Shown in pieces: positions 7,498-14,868 of a stretch of 32,873 nucleotides of DNA. Origin of the DNA: Akkermansiaceae bacterium (GTDB lineage: Bacteria; Verrucomicrobiota; Verrucomicrobiia; Verrucomicrobiales; Akkermansiaceae); the NCBI GenBank assembly GCA_015062005.1, contig SUVL01000025.1:1-32873 (forward strand). The letters are read 5' to 3'. The translations under genes and the position numbers were made by a program. The notes under the pieces were generated by a model, which saw only the letters and a program-made list of their open reading frames with translations, made no database searches and was not told where the DNA came from. Every line of letters begins with the position of its first letter. Position 1 is the stretch's first letter.

Positions 7498-10164
7498 TCA
7501 ACCCAATGCCGCCAGCATGGCTTCGAGCTGGGCGGTCTTGGTTTCCCATTCGGCCAGGCGTGCGCGCTCCTGGTCCACCACAGCAGCAGGGGCGCGGTCC
7601 ACGAAGGATGCATTACCCAGCTTGCCCTTGCTCTTGGCGATTTCCTTGGCCATCTTCTCAAGCTCCTTGGTGATGCGGGTGCGCTCGGCGTCCACATCCA
7701 CCAGACCCTCCAGGGGCAGGAAGAGCTCACCCAGCGGGGTGAGGGCAGTGGGGGTGCCCTTCGGGGCTTCGTAGGTGGCGTTCACCTCGGCGCTCTGGGC
7801 ACCGGCCAGCAGCGCCAGACGGGCGGCCAGGTCGGCATCCACGGGCAGGGCGGGCTTCAGCACGAACCTGACCTTGCGGTTGGTAGCCAGATTGTATTCT
7901 GCCTTCAGGTTGCGGGCCTTGTTGGCGGTGTCGTACAGGGCCGAGGCTGTGGCGCGGGCCTTGGAGATTTCCGTGCTGTCCAGCCCGGAGAGCAGAGCCT
8001 CTGCATTCGGCAGGGCTGTGCCCATGAGGGGCTTGCCATCCTTGGCAAAGCCCAGGCTGGCCCAGAGTTCTTCCGCGATGTGCGGCATGATGGGGGCGAG
8101 CAGGGCCAGGTAGTGGCGCAGCACGGTATCCATGGTGAAGAGCGTGGCGTTCTTCACAGCGGGGTCGCCCTCGCGCAGATCGTTCTTCACCGCTTCCAGG
8201 AACAGGGAGCAGTATTCATTCCAGAAGAAGGAGTAGAGCGCCTGGGTGTAGGTGTTGAACTCGTACTTGCCAAGTCCTTCTGCCACGGTGGCGTGCAGTT
8301 CCTTCAACTTGGAGAGGATGTCGATATGCACAGCGGTGAACTTCGGCGCCGGCTCGGTGCTGGCTGCTCCCTGCATCATGCGGAAGCGGGCGGCGTTGTA
8401 CAGCTTGTTGGCAAAGTTCTTGCCTTCCTCAATCTGCTTTTCATCGAACTTCACGTCCGTGCCGGTGGGGGCGATGCGCATCAGGCCGAAGCGCAGGCCG
8501 TCTGCACCGTACTTGGCAATGAGGTCGAGCGGGTCGGGGCTGTTGCCGAGGCTCTTGCTCATCTTGCGGCCCAGCAGGTCACGCACAATGGAGGTGAAGA
8601 ACACGTTGCCAAAGGGCTTGCCGCCGGCAAAGCGGTAGCCGGCCATAATCATGCGGGCCACCCAGAAGAAGATGATATCCGGACCGGTCACCAGGTCGCT
8701 GGTGGGGTAGAACTTGGCCAGGCATTCCTTGTCCATGGTGGAGAAGGGCCACAGCCAGCTGCTGAACCAGGTGTCGAGCGCGTCTTCGTCCTGCACCCAG
8801 TTCTCCGGGTCGGCCGGCGGGGTCACGCCCACGTAGATATCGCCGGCAGCGGCGTCTTCTGCGTCCAGCTTGGTAGCGGCCTGCAGCTCGGCGGCTTTCT
8901 CCTTGCGGTACCACACCGGGATGCGGTGACCCCACCACAGCTGGCGGGAAATGCACCAGTCCTGGATACCCTCCAGCCAGTGGGCGTAGGTCTTGCCCCA
9001 GTGTGCCGGGCGGAACACGATATCGCCATTGGCCACGGCCTCGGCGGCTTCCTTTACGCAGGGGTACTTCAGGAACCACTGCATGCTCAGGCGCGGTTCA
9101 ATCGGCACATCCGAACGCTGGGAGATACCCACGTTGTTCTCGTAGTCTTCCACCTTCTCCAGCAGCCCCTTGGCCTCGATGAGCTCGATGGACTTGTCGC
9201 GGGCCACGAAGCGGTCCAGCCCGTGCAGCTCGGGGCAGCCGGGGCAGTTGATGTGGCCATCAGCGGTGAGGATGTCGATGATTTCCAGATTGTTCTTCAT
9301 GCCCACCTCAAAGTCGGTGCGGTCGTGGGCGGGGGTAATCTTCAGGGCGCCGGTGCCGAAGTCGATTTCCACGTGGTCATCGGCAATGATGGGGATTTCC
9401 GCCTCGCAGAGCGGGCGGATGACAGTCTTGCCGATGAGGTGGGCAAAGCGCGGGTCCTTCGGGTTCACCGCCACAGCCACGTCGGCCATGATGGTTTCCG
9501 GGCGCGTGGTGGAGACCAGCAGCTGGCCGCTGCCGTCTGCCAGTTTGTAGCGCACGGTGTAAAGTTTGCTCTTGGAGGGAGTCATGATGACCTCTTCGTC
9601 CGAAAGGGCGGTGAGAAGCACAGGGTCCCAGTTCACCATGCGGTGGCCGCGGTAGATGAGCCCCTCGTTAAAGAGCTCGGTGAACACGCGGGCAACCTCC
9701 GGGGCGTACACGTCATCCATGGTGAAGCGCTCGCGCTCCCAGTCGCAGGAGCACCCCAGCTTCTTGAGCTGGTTGATGATGATGCCGCCGTGCTTTTCCT
9801 TCCAGTCCCATACCATGTTGACGAAGTCCTCGCGGCCCACATCGAAACGCGTGCGGGGCGGGTTCTCCTTGGCCAGTTCCTTTTCCACGCGGGCCTGGGT
9901 GGCAATGCCGGCGTGGTCGGTGCCGGGCAGCCACAGCACTTCCTTGCCTTCCTGGCGGGCGCGGCGGGCCAGAATATCCTGAATTGTGTTGTTGAGCACA
10001 TGACCCATGTGCAGCACACCCGTTACATTGGGCGGGGGGATGACAATGCTGTAAGCGGGCTTGTCAGAATGCGGGTCAGCGTGGAAGCAACCCTCTGATA
10101 TCCAGCGGGTCTGCCATTTTTCTTCAACTAAGGTCGGTTCGTAAGCCTTGGGCAATTCAGTCAT
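7498..10164 (-). CDS. valS: Valyl-tRNA synthetase
   Basis: An 888-residue class I aminoacyl-tRNA synthetase that charges tRNA-Val with valine in the cytoplasm. The HIGH signature appears as HMGH at residues 52-55 within PPPNVTGVLHMGH. KMSKS is at 534-538. The CP1 editing insertion lies between them (TTRPETIMADVAVAV and FGTGALKITPAHD motifs), and a C-terminal valyl-specific coiled-coil arm runs from about 825 to the end. Length and order are normal for bacterial ValS. A promoter TTGATA, 17 bp, TAGAAT ends only 9 nt before the ATG, which predicts a leaderless message and supports this start. Two unknown small genes follow in the same direction. Confidence 0.98.
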   Translation of the reverse strand: MTELPKAYEPTLVEEKWQTRWISEGCFHADPHSDKPAYSIVIPPPNVTGVLHMGHVLNNTIQDILARRARQEGKEVLWLPGTDHAGIATQARVEKELAKENPPRTRFDVGREDFVNMVWDWKEKHGGIIINQLKKLGCSCDWERERFTMDDVYAPEVARVFTELFNEGLIYRGHRMVNWDPVLLTALSDEEVIMTPSKSKLYTVRYKLADGSGQLLVSTTRPETIMADVAVAVNPKDPRFAHLIGKTVIRPLCEAEIPIIADDHVEIDFGTGALKITPAHDRTDFEVGMKNNLEIIDILTADGHINCPGCPELHGLDRFVARDKSIELIEAKGLLEKVEDYENNVGISQRSDVPIEPRLSMQWFLKYPCVKEAAEAVANGDIVFRPAHWGKTYAHWLEGIQDWCISRQLWWGHRIPVWYRKEKAAELQAATKLDAEDAAAGDIYVGVTPPADPENWVQDEDALDTWFSSWLWPFSTMDKECLAKFYPTSDLVTGPDIIFFWVARMIMAGYRFAGGKPFGNVFFTSIVRDLLGRKMSKSLGNSPDPLDLIAKYGADGLRFGLMRIAPTGTDVKFDEKQIEEGKNFANKLYNAARFRMMQGAASTEPAPKFTAVHIDILSKLKELHATVAEGLGKYEFNTYTQALYSFFWNEYCSLFLEAVKNDLREGDPAVKNATLFTMDTVLRHYLALLAPIMPHIAEELWASLGFAKDGKPLMGTALPNAEALLSGLDSTEISKARATASALYDTANKARNLKAEYNLATNRKVRFVLKPALPVDADLAARLALLAGAQSAEVNATYEAPKGTPTALTPLGELFLPLEGLVDVDAERTRITKELEKMAKEIAKSKGKLGNASFVDRAPAAVVDQERARLAEWETKTAQLEAMLAALG

Positions 10165-10173
10165 GACGGCGCG

Positions 10174-10202
10174 ATTCTACTCCTTTTGGTATCACATATC
10201 AA
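10174..10202 (-). promoter_or_regulatory. Promoter of valS
   Basis: Minus strand: -35 TTGATA at 10202-10197, 17-bp spacer, -10 TAGAAT at 10179-10174, then 9 nt to the ATG at 10164. The predicted start of transcription falls at or within about 2 nt of the ATG. Confidence 0.75.
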
Positions 10203-10247
10203 GCCTTTTCGTTATGCTGACGCGCGCATGGGGGACTGTCCAGGCCG

Positions 10248-10283
10248 ATAAGTAAAAGCGCTGCTCCTGGGGGAGGAGCAGCG
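10248..10283 (-). terminator. Terminator after the 10313-11002 gene
   Basis: CGCTGCTCCT at 10259-10268 and AGGAGCAGCG at 10274-10283 form a perfect 10-bp stem with a 5-base loop. On the minus strand the stem is followed by CTTTTACTTAT, a broken T-run. It lies about 30 nt past the stop of the lipoprotein gene and upstream of the valS promoter. Confidence 0.75.
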
Positions 10284-10312
10284 GGAGTGTCATCAGAACT
10301 TCGCAGGAGGCA

Positions 10313-11002
10313 TCATTGCACCCATTTGCCTGCACCTGCGGGGAGCTTGCCTTCACCCACAGGCTGGTAACGGGTTGATTCCGTGTTACCCCACATCCCG
10401 ACGCCGAAGGCATCTTTCCAGTACTTGCTCATGCTGCGGCCGGTGTAGCAGCCGTAGCTCCAGCACTCGGCATCGGGGGCAAAGATGTTCTTGTTGATTT
10501 TGGTGGCGAGGTCTTTCTCATGCATCCAGGCTTTGGATGCCGCCATCACGGAGTTGCTGTAATCCAGCATAAAGGCATGCGGGTTGCTGTGCCCGAAGTA
10601 GTAAAAAGCGGTAATCTTGTCTTTCTTGTTCCGGGGGGCATGGTTGATGGCCTTGTAGGCTTCATCGGCCGTATCGACAAACTTGAGGCGGAGGTGGCGC
10701 TTGCCTGCTGTTTCGCGGATGCGGGAGATATAGTCAATCTGGTTCTCCTTACCGCGGGTGATATAGGATGGGCGGTACACAATCCACACAATGTCTTTTC
10801 CGGGATTCTTTGCCAGGGCACTGTCGATGTACACCGTGGACGCGCGCACGAAGTTGGCCCACCAGTTGTCATGAGCCGAGGGGCCGCGCAGATTTTCCCA
10901 GGAGCGCAGGGCAACTCCGCCGCAGAGCACGACCTCCACGGCCTGGGTAAGCGAGCAACCTGCCAGCAGCGTGGCTATCAACACATTTCGCATCAACTTC
11001 AT
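10313..11002 (-). CDS. Lipoprotein with a caspase/CHAT-like His-Cys arrangement
   Basis: A 229-residue predicted lipoprotein: the signal peptide ends in the lipobox LLAGC, with Cys16 as the lipid-modified residue. The rest looks like an alpha/beta fold with alternating beta strands (VEVVLCGG, DIVWIVYRP, KITAFYYFGHSN, AECWSYGCYTG). The pairing of FGHS (His138) with SYGCYTG (Cys185), each at the end of a hydrophobic strand, resembles the catalytic dyad of clan CD peptidases such as caspase-like and CHAT domains. This is pattern-based and not proven. The frame stays open to 11029, but the promoter TTGACA, 17 bp, TATGCT ends 11 nt before the ATG at 11002 and rules out the longer start. It is a single-gene unit with its own promoter and terminator. 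Confidence 0.7.
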   Translation of the reverse strand: MKLMRNVLIATLLAGCSLTQAVEVVLCGGVALRSWENLRGPSAHDNWWANFVRASTVYIDSALAKNPGKDIVWIVYRPSYITRGKENQIDYISRIRETAGKRHLRLKFVDTADEAYKAINHAPRNKKDKITAFYYFGHSNPHAFMLDYSNSVMAASKAWMHEKDLATKINKNIFAPDAECWSYGCYTGRSMSKYWKDAFGVGMWGNTESTRYQPVGEGKLPAGAGKWVQ

Positions 11003-11013
11003 GACAGCCACGG

Positions 11014-11042
11014 AGCATACAGTAATCATCCGCTCCTGTCAA
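11014..11042 (-). promoter_or_regulatory. Promoter of the caspase/CHAT-like lipoprotein gene
   Basis: Minus strand: consensus -35 TTGACA at 11042-11037, 17-bp spacer, -10 TATGCT at 11019-11014, then 11 nt to the ATG at 11002. Confidence 0.75.
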
Positions 11043-11083
11043 GACCCCATCGCGCCCCAAATCTTTGGGCCGAGTGTGGTGGC

Positions 11084-11129
11084 GTGAAGACGAAGGCGCG
11101 CATGGGAGGTCGTTTTTCCCATGCGCGCC
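11084..11129 (-). terminator. Probable terminator after trpS
   Basis: GGCGCGCATGGG at 11095-11106 and CCCATGCGCGCC at 11118-11129 form a perfect 12-bp stem with an 11-base loop, about 50 nt past the trpS stop. On the minus strand it is followed by TTCGTCTTC, which is only moderately T-rich, so efficiency is uncertain. Confidence 0.6.
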
Positions 11130-11177
11130 AGATTGATAATTGAAAGTTGTTCAGGAAACGACATCCGGCCCCGGACT

Positions 11178-12152
11178 TCATACCCAGCCCAGACCCACAG
11201 CCTTGCGCACGCGGGTAAGAACCTTGGCAGCCTCTTCGCGGGCGCGGGCTGCGCCGGTGTTGAGCACGTCATCCACGTATTCGGGGTGGGCGAGAATCCA
11301 CTCACGCTTCTCGCGGGCAGTGCGGAAGTATTCCCAGTAGGCTTCGAAGAGGTCTTTCTTGAATTGGCCGTAACCCACGCCACCGGCGAGGTGGGCGTCG
11401 ACCATGGCCTGGTACTGCTCCGGGGTGGCGAAAAGTTTGTAGAGGGCCAGGATGATGGAGTTTTCCGTGGGTTTCGGGGCCTCCAGCGGGGTGGCATCGG
11501 TCACGACCTTCTTGTTGATGAGTTTGCGGAGGGGCTTTTCCTCGCCGAAGATGGGCAGGGTGTTGCCGTAGCTCTTGCTCATTTTCTGGCCATCGAGCCC
11601 GGGTACCACGGCGGTTGCTTCGGAGATGATGGCTTCGGGCATCTTGAGCAGACCTTCGCCAAAGGTATCATTCATCTTTCCTGCGAGGTCGCGGGTCACC
11701 TCCAGGTGCTGCTTCTGGTCCTTGCCCACGGGCACGGCATCGGAATCGTACAGCAGGATATCTGCGGCCATGAGGGCGGGGTAGGCAAAGAGGGCGTGGC
11801 TGGCTGCGAAGCCCTTGGCCACCTTGTCCTTGTATGAATGGCAGCGCTCCAGCAGCCCCATGGGGCACAGGGTCGAAAGAATCCAGGCCAGCTCGTTCAC
11901 TTCCGGCACGGCAGACTGGGCAAAGAAGACGGCTTTTTCCGGGTCGAGTCCACAAGCCAGGAAATCCACAGCCAGACCGCGCGTGTTCTCGTGCAGTTTT
12001 TCCGCGCTTTCCATGGTGGTCATGGCATGGTAGTTGGCAATGAAGTAGAAGGCCTCGCCTTTTTCCTGGAGGCGCACGGCGGGCTCAATGGCGCCGAAAT
12101 AGTTACCGATGTGGAGCTGTCCGCTGGGCTGTAATCCTGTAAGGAATCGCAT
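11178..12152 (-). CDS. trpS: Tryptophanyl-tRNA synthetase
   Basis: A 324-residue class Ic aminoacyl-tRNA synthetase that attaches tryptophan to tRNA-Trp. The HIGH-equivalent HIGN appears at about residues 15-18 in LQPSGQLHIGNYFGA. The KMSKS loop is intact (DGQKMSKSYGNT, near residue 195). The dimer-interface and Trp-pocket region CHSYKDKVAKG is also typical. The length matches bacterial TrpS. The ATG at 12152 lies 36 nt after the stop of the thioredoxin-fold lipoprotein gene. No separate promoter is convincing, so trpS is probably transcribed from the promoter at 12751-12779. Confidence 0.97.
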   Translation of the reverse strand: MRFLTGLQPSGQLHIGNYFGAIEPAVRLQEKGEAFYFIANYHAMTTMESAEKLHENTRGLAVDFLACGLDPEKAVFFAQSAVPEVNELAWILSTLCPMGLLERCHSYKDKVAKGFAASHALFAYPALMAADILLYDSDAVPVGKDQKQHLEVTRDLAGKMNDTFGEGLLKMPEAIISEATAVVPGLDGQKMSKSYGNTLPIFGEEKPLRKLINKKVVTDATPLEAPKPTENSIILALYKLFATPEQYQAMVDAHLAGGVGYGQFKKDLFEAYWEYFRTAREKREWILAHPEYVDDVLNTGAARAREEAAKVLTRVRKAVGLGWV

Positions 12153-12188
12153 ATGGTGTAGATGATGTGTTGAAAGGATGGTGGGGCT

Positions 12189-12743
12189 TTACGGCTCCTC
12201 TGCCTGGTCTTCTTCCTGGGTGAGGAGCGCATGCAGATACCGCCCCAGACTGTCGGCTGTGTATGCGCCTTCAATGCTGCGGAGCTTGATGCCCTCGGTG
12301 TAGAAGACGGTGGTGGGCACCTTGGTGAGATTGTAATCTTCGGCAATGGCGGGGTATTCGTCTGCGTTGATTTCCACTACCTGCACACCGCCCTTTTCCT
12401 GCTCTGCAAGCTCCTGCAGAGATTTGCGCATGGCGCTGCTGTGGCGGCACCACGGAGCGGTGAAGCAAATCAGCAGCGTGCGGCCGGAAACTTCTGTCAC
12501 CTGGCGCATACCTTGTCCGGAATATACACTGTACGGCTCGAATTTCGGGCGCCCCTGCAGGGTGGTGGGAACTTGTTTATCCGTGCGAATGAGGGATTGA
12601 AGCGATTCCCGCTGGGGATTGGGTGCAGGTTTGGTGGGGGTGGTGAACTGGGCAGCACGGTCGCGTTTCTCCTGGTCCGATTCCTCACAGCTCACGCAGA
12701 GCAGGGGAAAGATGAGCAATGCCAGGAGGACGATGCGGTTCAT
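12189..12743 (-). CDS. Thioredoxin-fold lipoprotein with a single-Cys active site
   Basis: A 184-residue predicted lipoprotein: hydrophobic signal then FPLLCVSC, with Cys19 as the lipidation site, so the protein should face the periplasm. A linker of about 65 residues precedes a thioredoxin domain. The active-site segment reads FTAPWCRHSSAM (Trp98, Cys99, Ser102), so the second Cys of the usual CxxC is Ser. Strand VVEINADEYP and the cis-proline loop KVPTTVFY (Pro143) are intact. A monothiol site suggests disulfide isomerisation, mixed-disulfide holding or thiol-peroxidase-type chemistry rather than dithiol reduction. The promoter TTGACA, 17 bp, CAGAAT ends 7 nt before the ATG at 12743. It predicts a leaderless message and rejects the upstream in-frame starts. 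Confidence 0.85.
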   Translation of the reverse strand: MNRIVLLALLIFPLLCVSCEESDQEKRDRAAQFTTPTKPAPNPQRESLQSLIRTDKQVPTTLQGRPKFEPYSVYSGQGMRQVTEVSGRTLLICFTAPWCRHSSAMRKSLQELAEQEKGGVQVVEINADEYPAIAEDYNLTKVPTTVFYTEGIKLRSIEGAYTADSLGRYLHALLTQEEDQAEEP

Positions 12744-12750
12744 GCGGCCT

Positions 12751-12779
12751 ATTCTGCCACTTTTCCTCGTGTGTGTCAA
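12751..12779 (-). promoter_or_regulatory. Promoter of the thioredoxin-fold lipoprotein gene and trpS
   Basis: Minus strand: consensus -35 TTGACA at 12779-12774, 17-bp spacer, -10 CAGAAT at 12756-12751, then exactly 7 nt to the ATG at 12743. The transcript is expected to begin at the A of ATG. Confidence 0.75.
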
Positions 12780-12847
12780 GCCTCCGGGCGCGTCAGGCTG
12801 CGGATTCCGAAAGTGGCGGAAACTCACCACGCCTGGGCGCTTTTGAT

Positions 12848-13216
12848 TCAGCGGACTGGAACGTACACCCGGAACCCGCTCGGGGCGGGTTCGATGAGAC
12901 CGGCAGAATGCAGTTCATCGATAATTCTGGCGGCGGTGCCGTAGCCGGTGTGGTAAAGATAGCGCTGGATGGTGCAGGTGCTGATGCGGCCGCGCTCGCG
13001 GGCGAGTTGCAGGGCATCGTTGCAGAGGTTCCGGTAGCGTTCCTCCCGGCTCAGATGGGCTTCGCGGGCATCTCTCTCCTCGCTTCTTTTCCGGACGGCT
13101 TCCTGCTCGCTTTCCGGCAGTTCCTCGATGTCAATTTCTTCTTCAGAGAGCGCTGTGTAATCCGGTATCTCCGGATTATCGAAGCTGAATTCAGTCCATT
13201 CTTCTTTCTGTGTCAT
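12848..13216 (-). CDS. Stand-alone FtsK-gamma-type winged-helix protein
   Basis: A 122-residue protein. The first 60 residues are acidic and probably disordered (SEEEIDIEELPESEQEAVRK). Residues from about 65 to 120 match the FtsK/SpoIIIE gamma winged-helix domain, which reads KOPS/SRS polarity sequences: DALQLARERGRIST, then QRYLYHTGYGTAARIIDELH, then SAGLIEPAPSGFRVYV, closely following the canonical pattern of ISTS, LQRrlRIGYnRAAriid and GiVgPa. No FtsK motor or membrane domain is attached and the ORF starts cleanly, so this is not a fragment. The ATG overlaps the nadD stop (ATGA), which makes it the third gene of the M23-nadD unit. Confidence 0.8.
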   Translation of the reverse strand: MTQKEEWTEFSFDNPEIPDYTALSEEEIDIEELPESEQEAVRKRSEERDAREAHLSREERYRNLCNDALQLARERGRISTCTIQRYLYHTGYGTAARIIDELHSAGLIEPAPSGFRVYVPVR

Positions 13217-13782
13217 GGAGTGGTAGTGGTTGAAAGATAGGATTCAACAGCGGGGGGAAGCCAGCCGTCGGGAACCGGGGTGCGCTGTTGCAGTGCTTCC
13301 CGGATAAGGGAGGATGATGCCGGGTGCAAGCCCGTGCAGATGAAGGTGCTTCGCACGCCGGGGCGGGGGTGTGGCGCCTCATCACGGTGGTAGACGATGA
13401 AGTGAAGCAGTTCGCAAAGGTAATCGTAGCGGGCCCAGCGGTGGAGTTGCTCCCACTGGTCAGTCCCCATGAGCCAGTATAATTCCTGCTTCGGGTGCTG
13501 CTGGTGCCAGAGCTCTGCGATGCGCCAGCTCCAGCTGGGGGGAGGTAGCTGCAAATCCAGTGTACTGACAGTGGCCCAGGGCAGGGATTCGGTAGCCAGC
13601 TGCAGCATGTGGAGTCTCTGCGCATCAGTAAATCGGGTGGTGTTATTCTGTTTGAACGGGGAGCAGGCCGCCGGCAGAAAAACAACCGAATCAAGCCGGC
13701 AGTGCTCTTGTGCGGCTGTGGCAATGGCGAGATGCCCCGCATGCACCGGATCAAACGAGCCGCCAAACAGACACGTTTTCAT
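13213..13782 (-). CDS. nadD: Nicotinate-nucleotide adenylyltransferase
   Basis: A 189-residue cytosolic nucleotidyltransferase of the NadD family, which makes deamido-NAD from nicotinate mononucleotide and ATP in NAD biosynthesis. The N-terminal GGSFDPVHAGH motif is perfect (His14 and His17 form HxGH). The MGTDQWEQLHRW segment corresponds to the NadD GxDxxxxLxxW motif. ASSSLIREAL near the C-terminus corresponds to the ISSTxIR nucleotide-binding motif. Length is typical. The ATG directly abuts the stop of the M23 peptidase gene, and the end overlaps the FtsK-gamma gene by four bases, so all three are one translationally coupled operon. Confidence 0.96.
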   Translation of the reverse strand: MKTCLFGGSFDPVHAGHLAIATAAQEHCRLDSVVFLPAACSPFKQNNTTRFTDAQRLHMLQLATESLPWATVSTLDLQLPPPSWSWRIAELWHQQHPKQELYWLMGTDQWEQLHRWARYDYLCELLHFIVYHRDEAPHPRPGVRSTFICTGLHPASSSLIREALQQRTPVPDGWLPPAVESYLSTTTTP

Positions 13783-14466
13783 TTACAGACCCTCGGTATT
13801 CTTATAGGGCAGGAAGCCGCCGATGGGCAGTTTTACAAATTTCTTCTCAACGGGCAGCCTGCGGTAATGCCTGATGAAATCGCTCAGCTTGCCATAGTTA
13901 GCGGCATTTTTCGGAATGCCCTGGTGCCCGCAGTTAACCAGCACATTGAAGTGAAGTTCTGCATGCAGGTGAGCGGTGAACATACCGTTGTTGGTGCCGA
14001 TGGTGCCCACCTGGGCACCGCGCCCCACCAGCTGCCCGAGACGCACGTCGATGCGGTCGAGGTGGGAGTAGAGTGATTGGCAGCAGAGCACCTTGCCGCT
14101 TTTCGGTTCGCGGAAGGCATGACGTACGATGACTACCTTGCCCCAGCGGCCACGCGCATCTGCTGCGTAGGTCACAAGCCCCATGCCGATGGAATAGACC
14201 GGGTCCCCCAGGTCGGAATTACCACCGCCGTTGCCGTTCCAGTCCTCGCCCAGGTGACGGGGAGTAGCCAGGCGCAGCCCTCGGGATTTGTAATATCCCT
14301 TGCCATCCGGTTTGCCGACGGGAAAGTCAAAACCATCCGCCAGGGGAACGAAAGCCCACTTGCCATCCGGTGTTTTCCTGGCCATGACTACGGCTTCTGC
14401 GTGTGTGCCGATGGCCGCTATGACGAGGGCGGCCATGAGGAACAAGGTGTGGAGCAAGCGCAACAT
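13783..14466 (-). CDS. Secreted M23-family (LytM-type) metallopeptidase
   Basis: A 227-residue protein with an N-terminal signal peptide (LHTLFLMAALVIAAIGTHA) and an M23 peptidase domain that should act on peptidoglycan cross-bridges or stem peptides in the periplasm. All zinc ligands and catalytic positions are present: His71 and Asp75 in RHLGEDWNG, His135 in LYSHLD, and His166/His168 in AHLHAELHFN. This suggests an active endopeptidase rather than a degenerate activator of the NlpD/EnvC type. A Cys pair (CCQ) lies near residues 128-129. The promoter TTGCCA, 18 bp, TAGCAT ends 6 nt before the ATG. The gene heads the operon with nadD and the FtsK-gamma protein. Confidence 0.9.
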   Translation of the reverse strand: MLRLLHTLFLMAALVIAAIGTHAEAVVMARKTPDGKWAFVPLADGFDFPVGKPDGKGYYKSRGLRLATPRHLGEDWNGNGGGNSDLGDPVYSIGMGLVTYAADARGRWGKVVIVRHAFREPKSGKVLCCQSLYSHLDRIDVRLGQLVGRGAQVGTIGTNNGMFTAHLHAELHFNVLVNCGHQGIPKNAANYGKLSDFIRHYRRLPVEKKFVKLPIGGFLPYKNTEGL

Positions 14467-14472
14467 GGAAGC

Positions 14473-14502
14473 ATGCTAGCACAAGCGCCCCCCTTCTGGC
14501 AA
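14473..14502 (-). promoter_or_regulatory. Promoter of the M23 peptidase-nadD operon
   Basis: Minus strand: -35 TTGCCA at 14502-14497, 18-bp spacer, -10 TAGCAT at 14478-14473, then 6 nt to the ATG at 14466. Two nested inverted repeats (14468-14475 with 14516-14523, and 14497-14502 with 14512-14517) overlap it. Confidence 0.6.
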
Positions 14503-14532
14503 GCTTCAAAATTGCCATGCTTCTGCTTTGGG

Positions 14533-14826
14533 CTATGCTCCATTTTTTATATTTCCATCCAGGATGCACGCCGGGCGGTCTGCTTCTTGTAGTGCCGGGC
14601 ATTGCAACTGCAGTTCCTGCAGCTCAGGCCATTGCTCAGTGGTGGTGGGTGCGGCAATGAGTTCGTTGCTGAGCAGCCAGCGGATGTAGTCTTCATCTCC
14701 GCAGCGCAGAATGAGGCTGCAATCCGGCACTTCCCCGCTGCTGTTGAGCAGGCGGCGGGCTTCGTCCGGGTTGTGGGCTTCGTATGCCGTGTGCACGGCC
14801 TGCCATAGTTCGGTGTGGGTAGTCAT
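14533..14826 (-). CDS. Small protein of unknown function
   Basis: A 97-residue hypothetical protein (100 residues if the ATG at 14835 is used). The sequence is acidic and helical and contains EAHNPDEARRLLNSS and CGDEDYIRWLLSNE, which resembles one or two short helical repeats of ankyrin or TPR type, but no family can be named. It has two or three Cys residues and no signal peptide or membrane segment. It begins about 40 nt after the alcohol dehydrogenase stop on the same strand, with no convincing promoter, so it is probably the second gene of that unit. Confidence 0.6.
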   Translation of the reverse strand: MTTHTELWQAVHTAYEAHNPDEARRLLNSSGEVPDCSLILRCGDEDYIRWLLSNELIAAPTTTEQWPELQELQLQCPALQEADRPACILDGNIKNGA

Positions 14827-14868
14827 GCTACCCATGATGGCAGATGCCGCGGGGCTTGTCCATCACAA

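Noticed and set aside
8080..10098. A 672-codon open frame on the + strand opposite valS
   Set aside because: It is fully antisense to a complete valS with all synthetase motifs. Its His/Gly/Val-rich, low-complexity translation is typical of a mirror frame created by GC-biased codons.
11056..11069. CCCAAATCTTTGGG as the trpS terminator
   Set aside because: The loop is only 2 bases and no T-run follows; the 12-bp hairpin at 11095-11129 is a better candidate.
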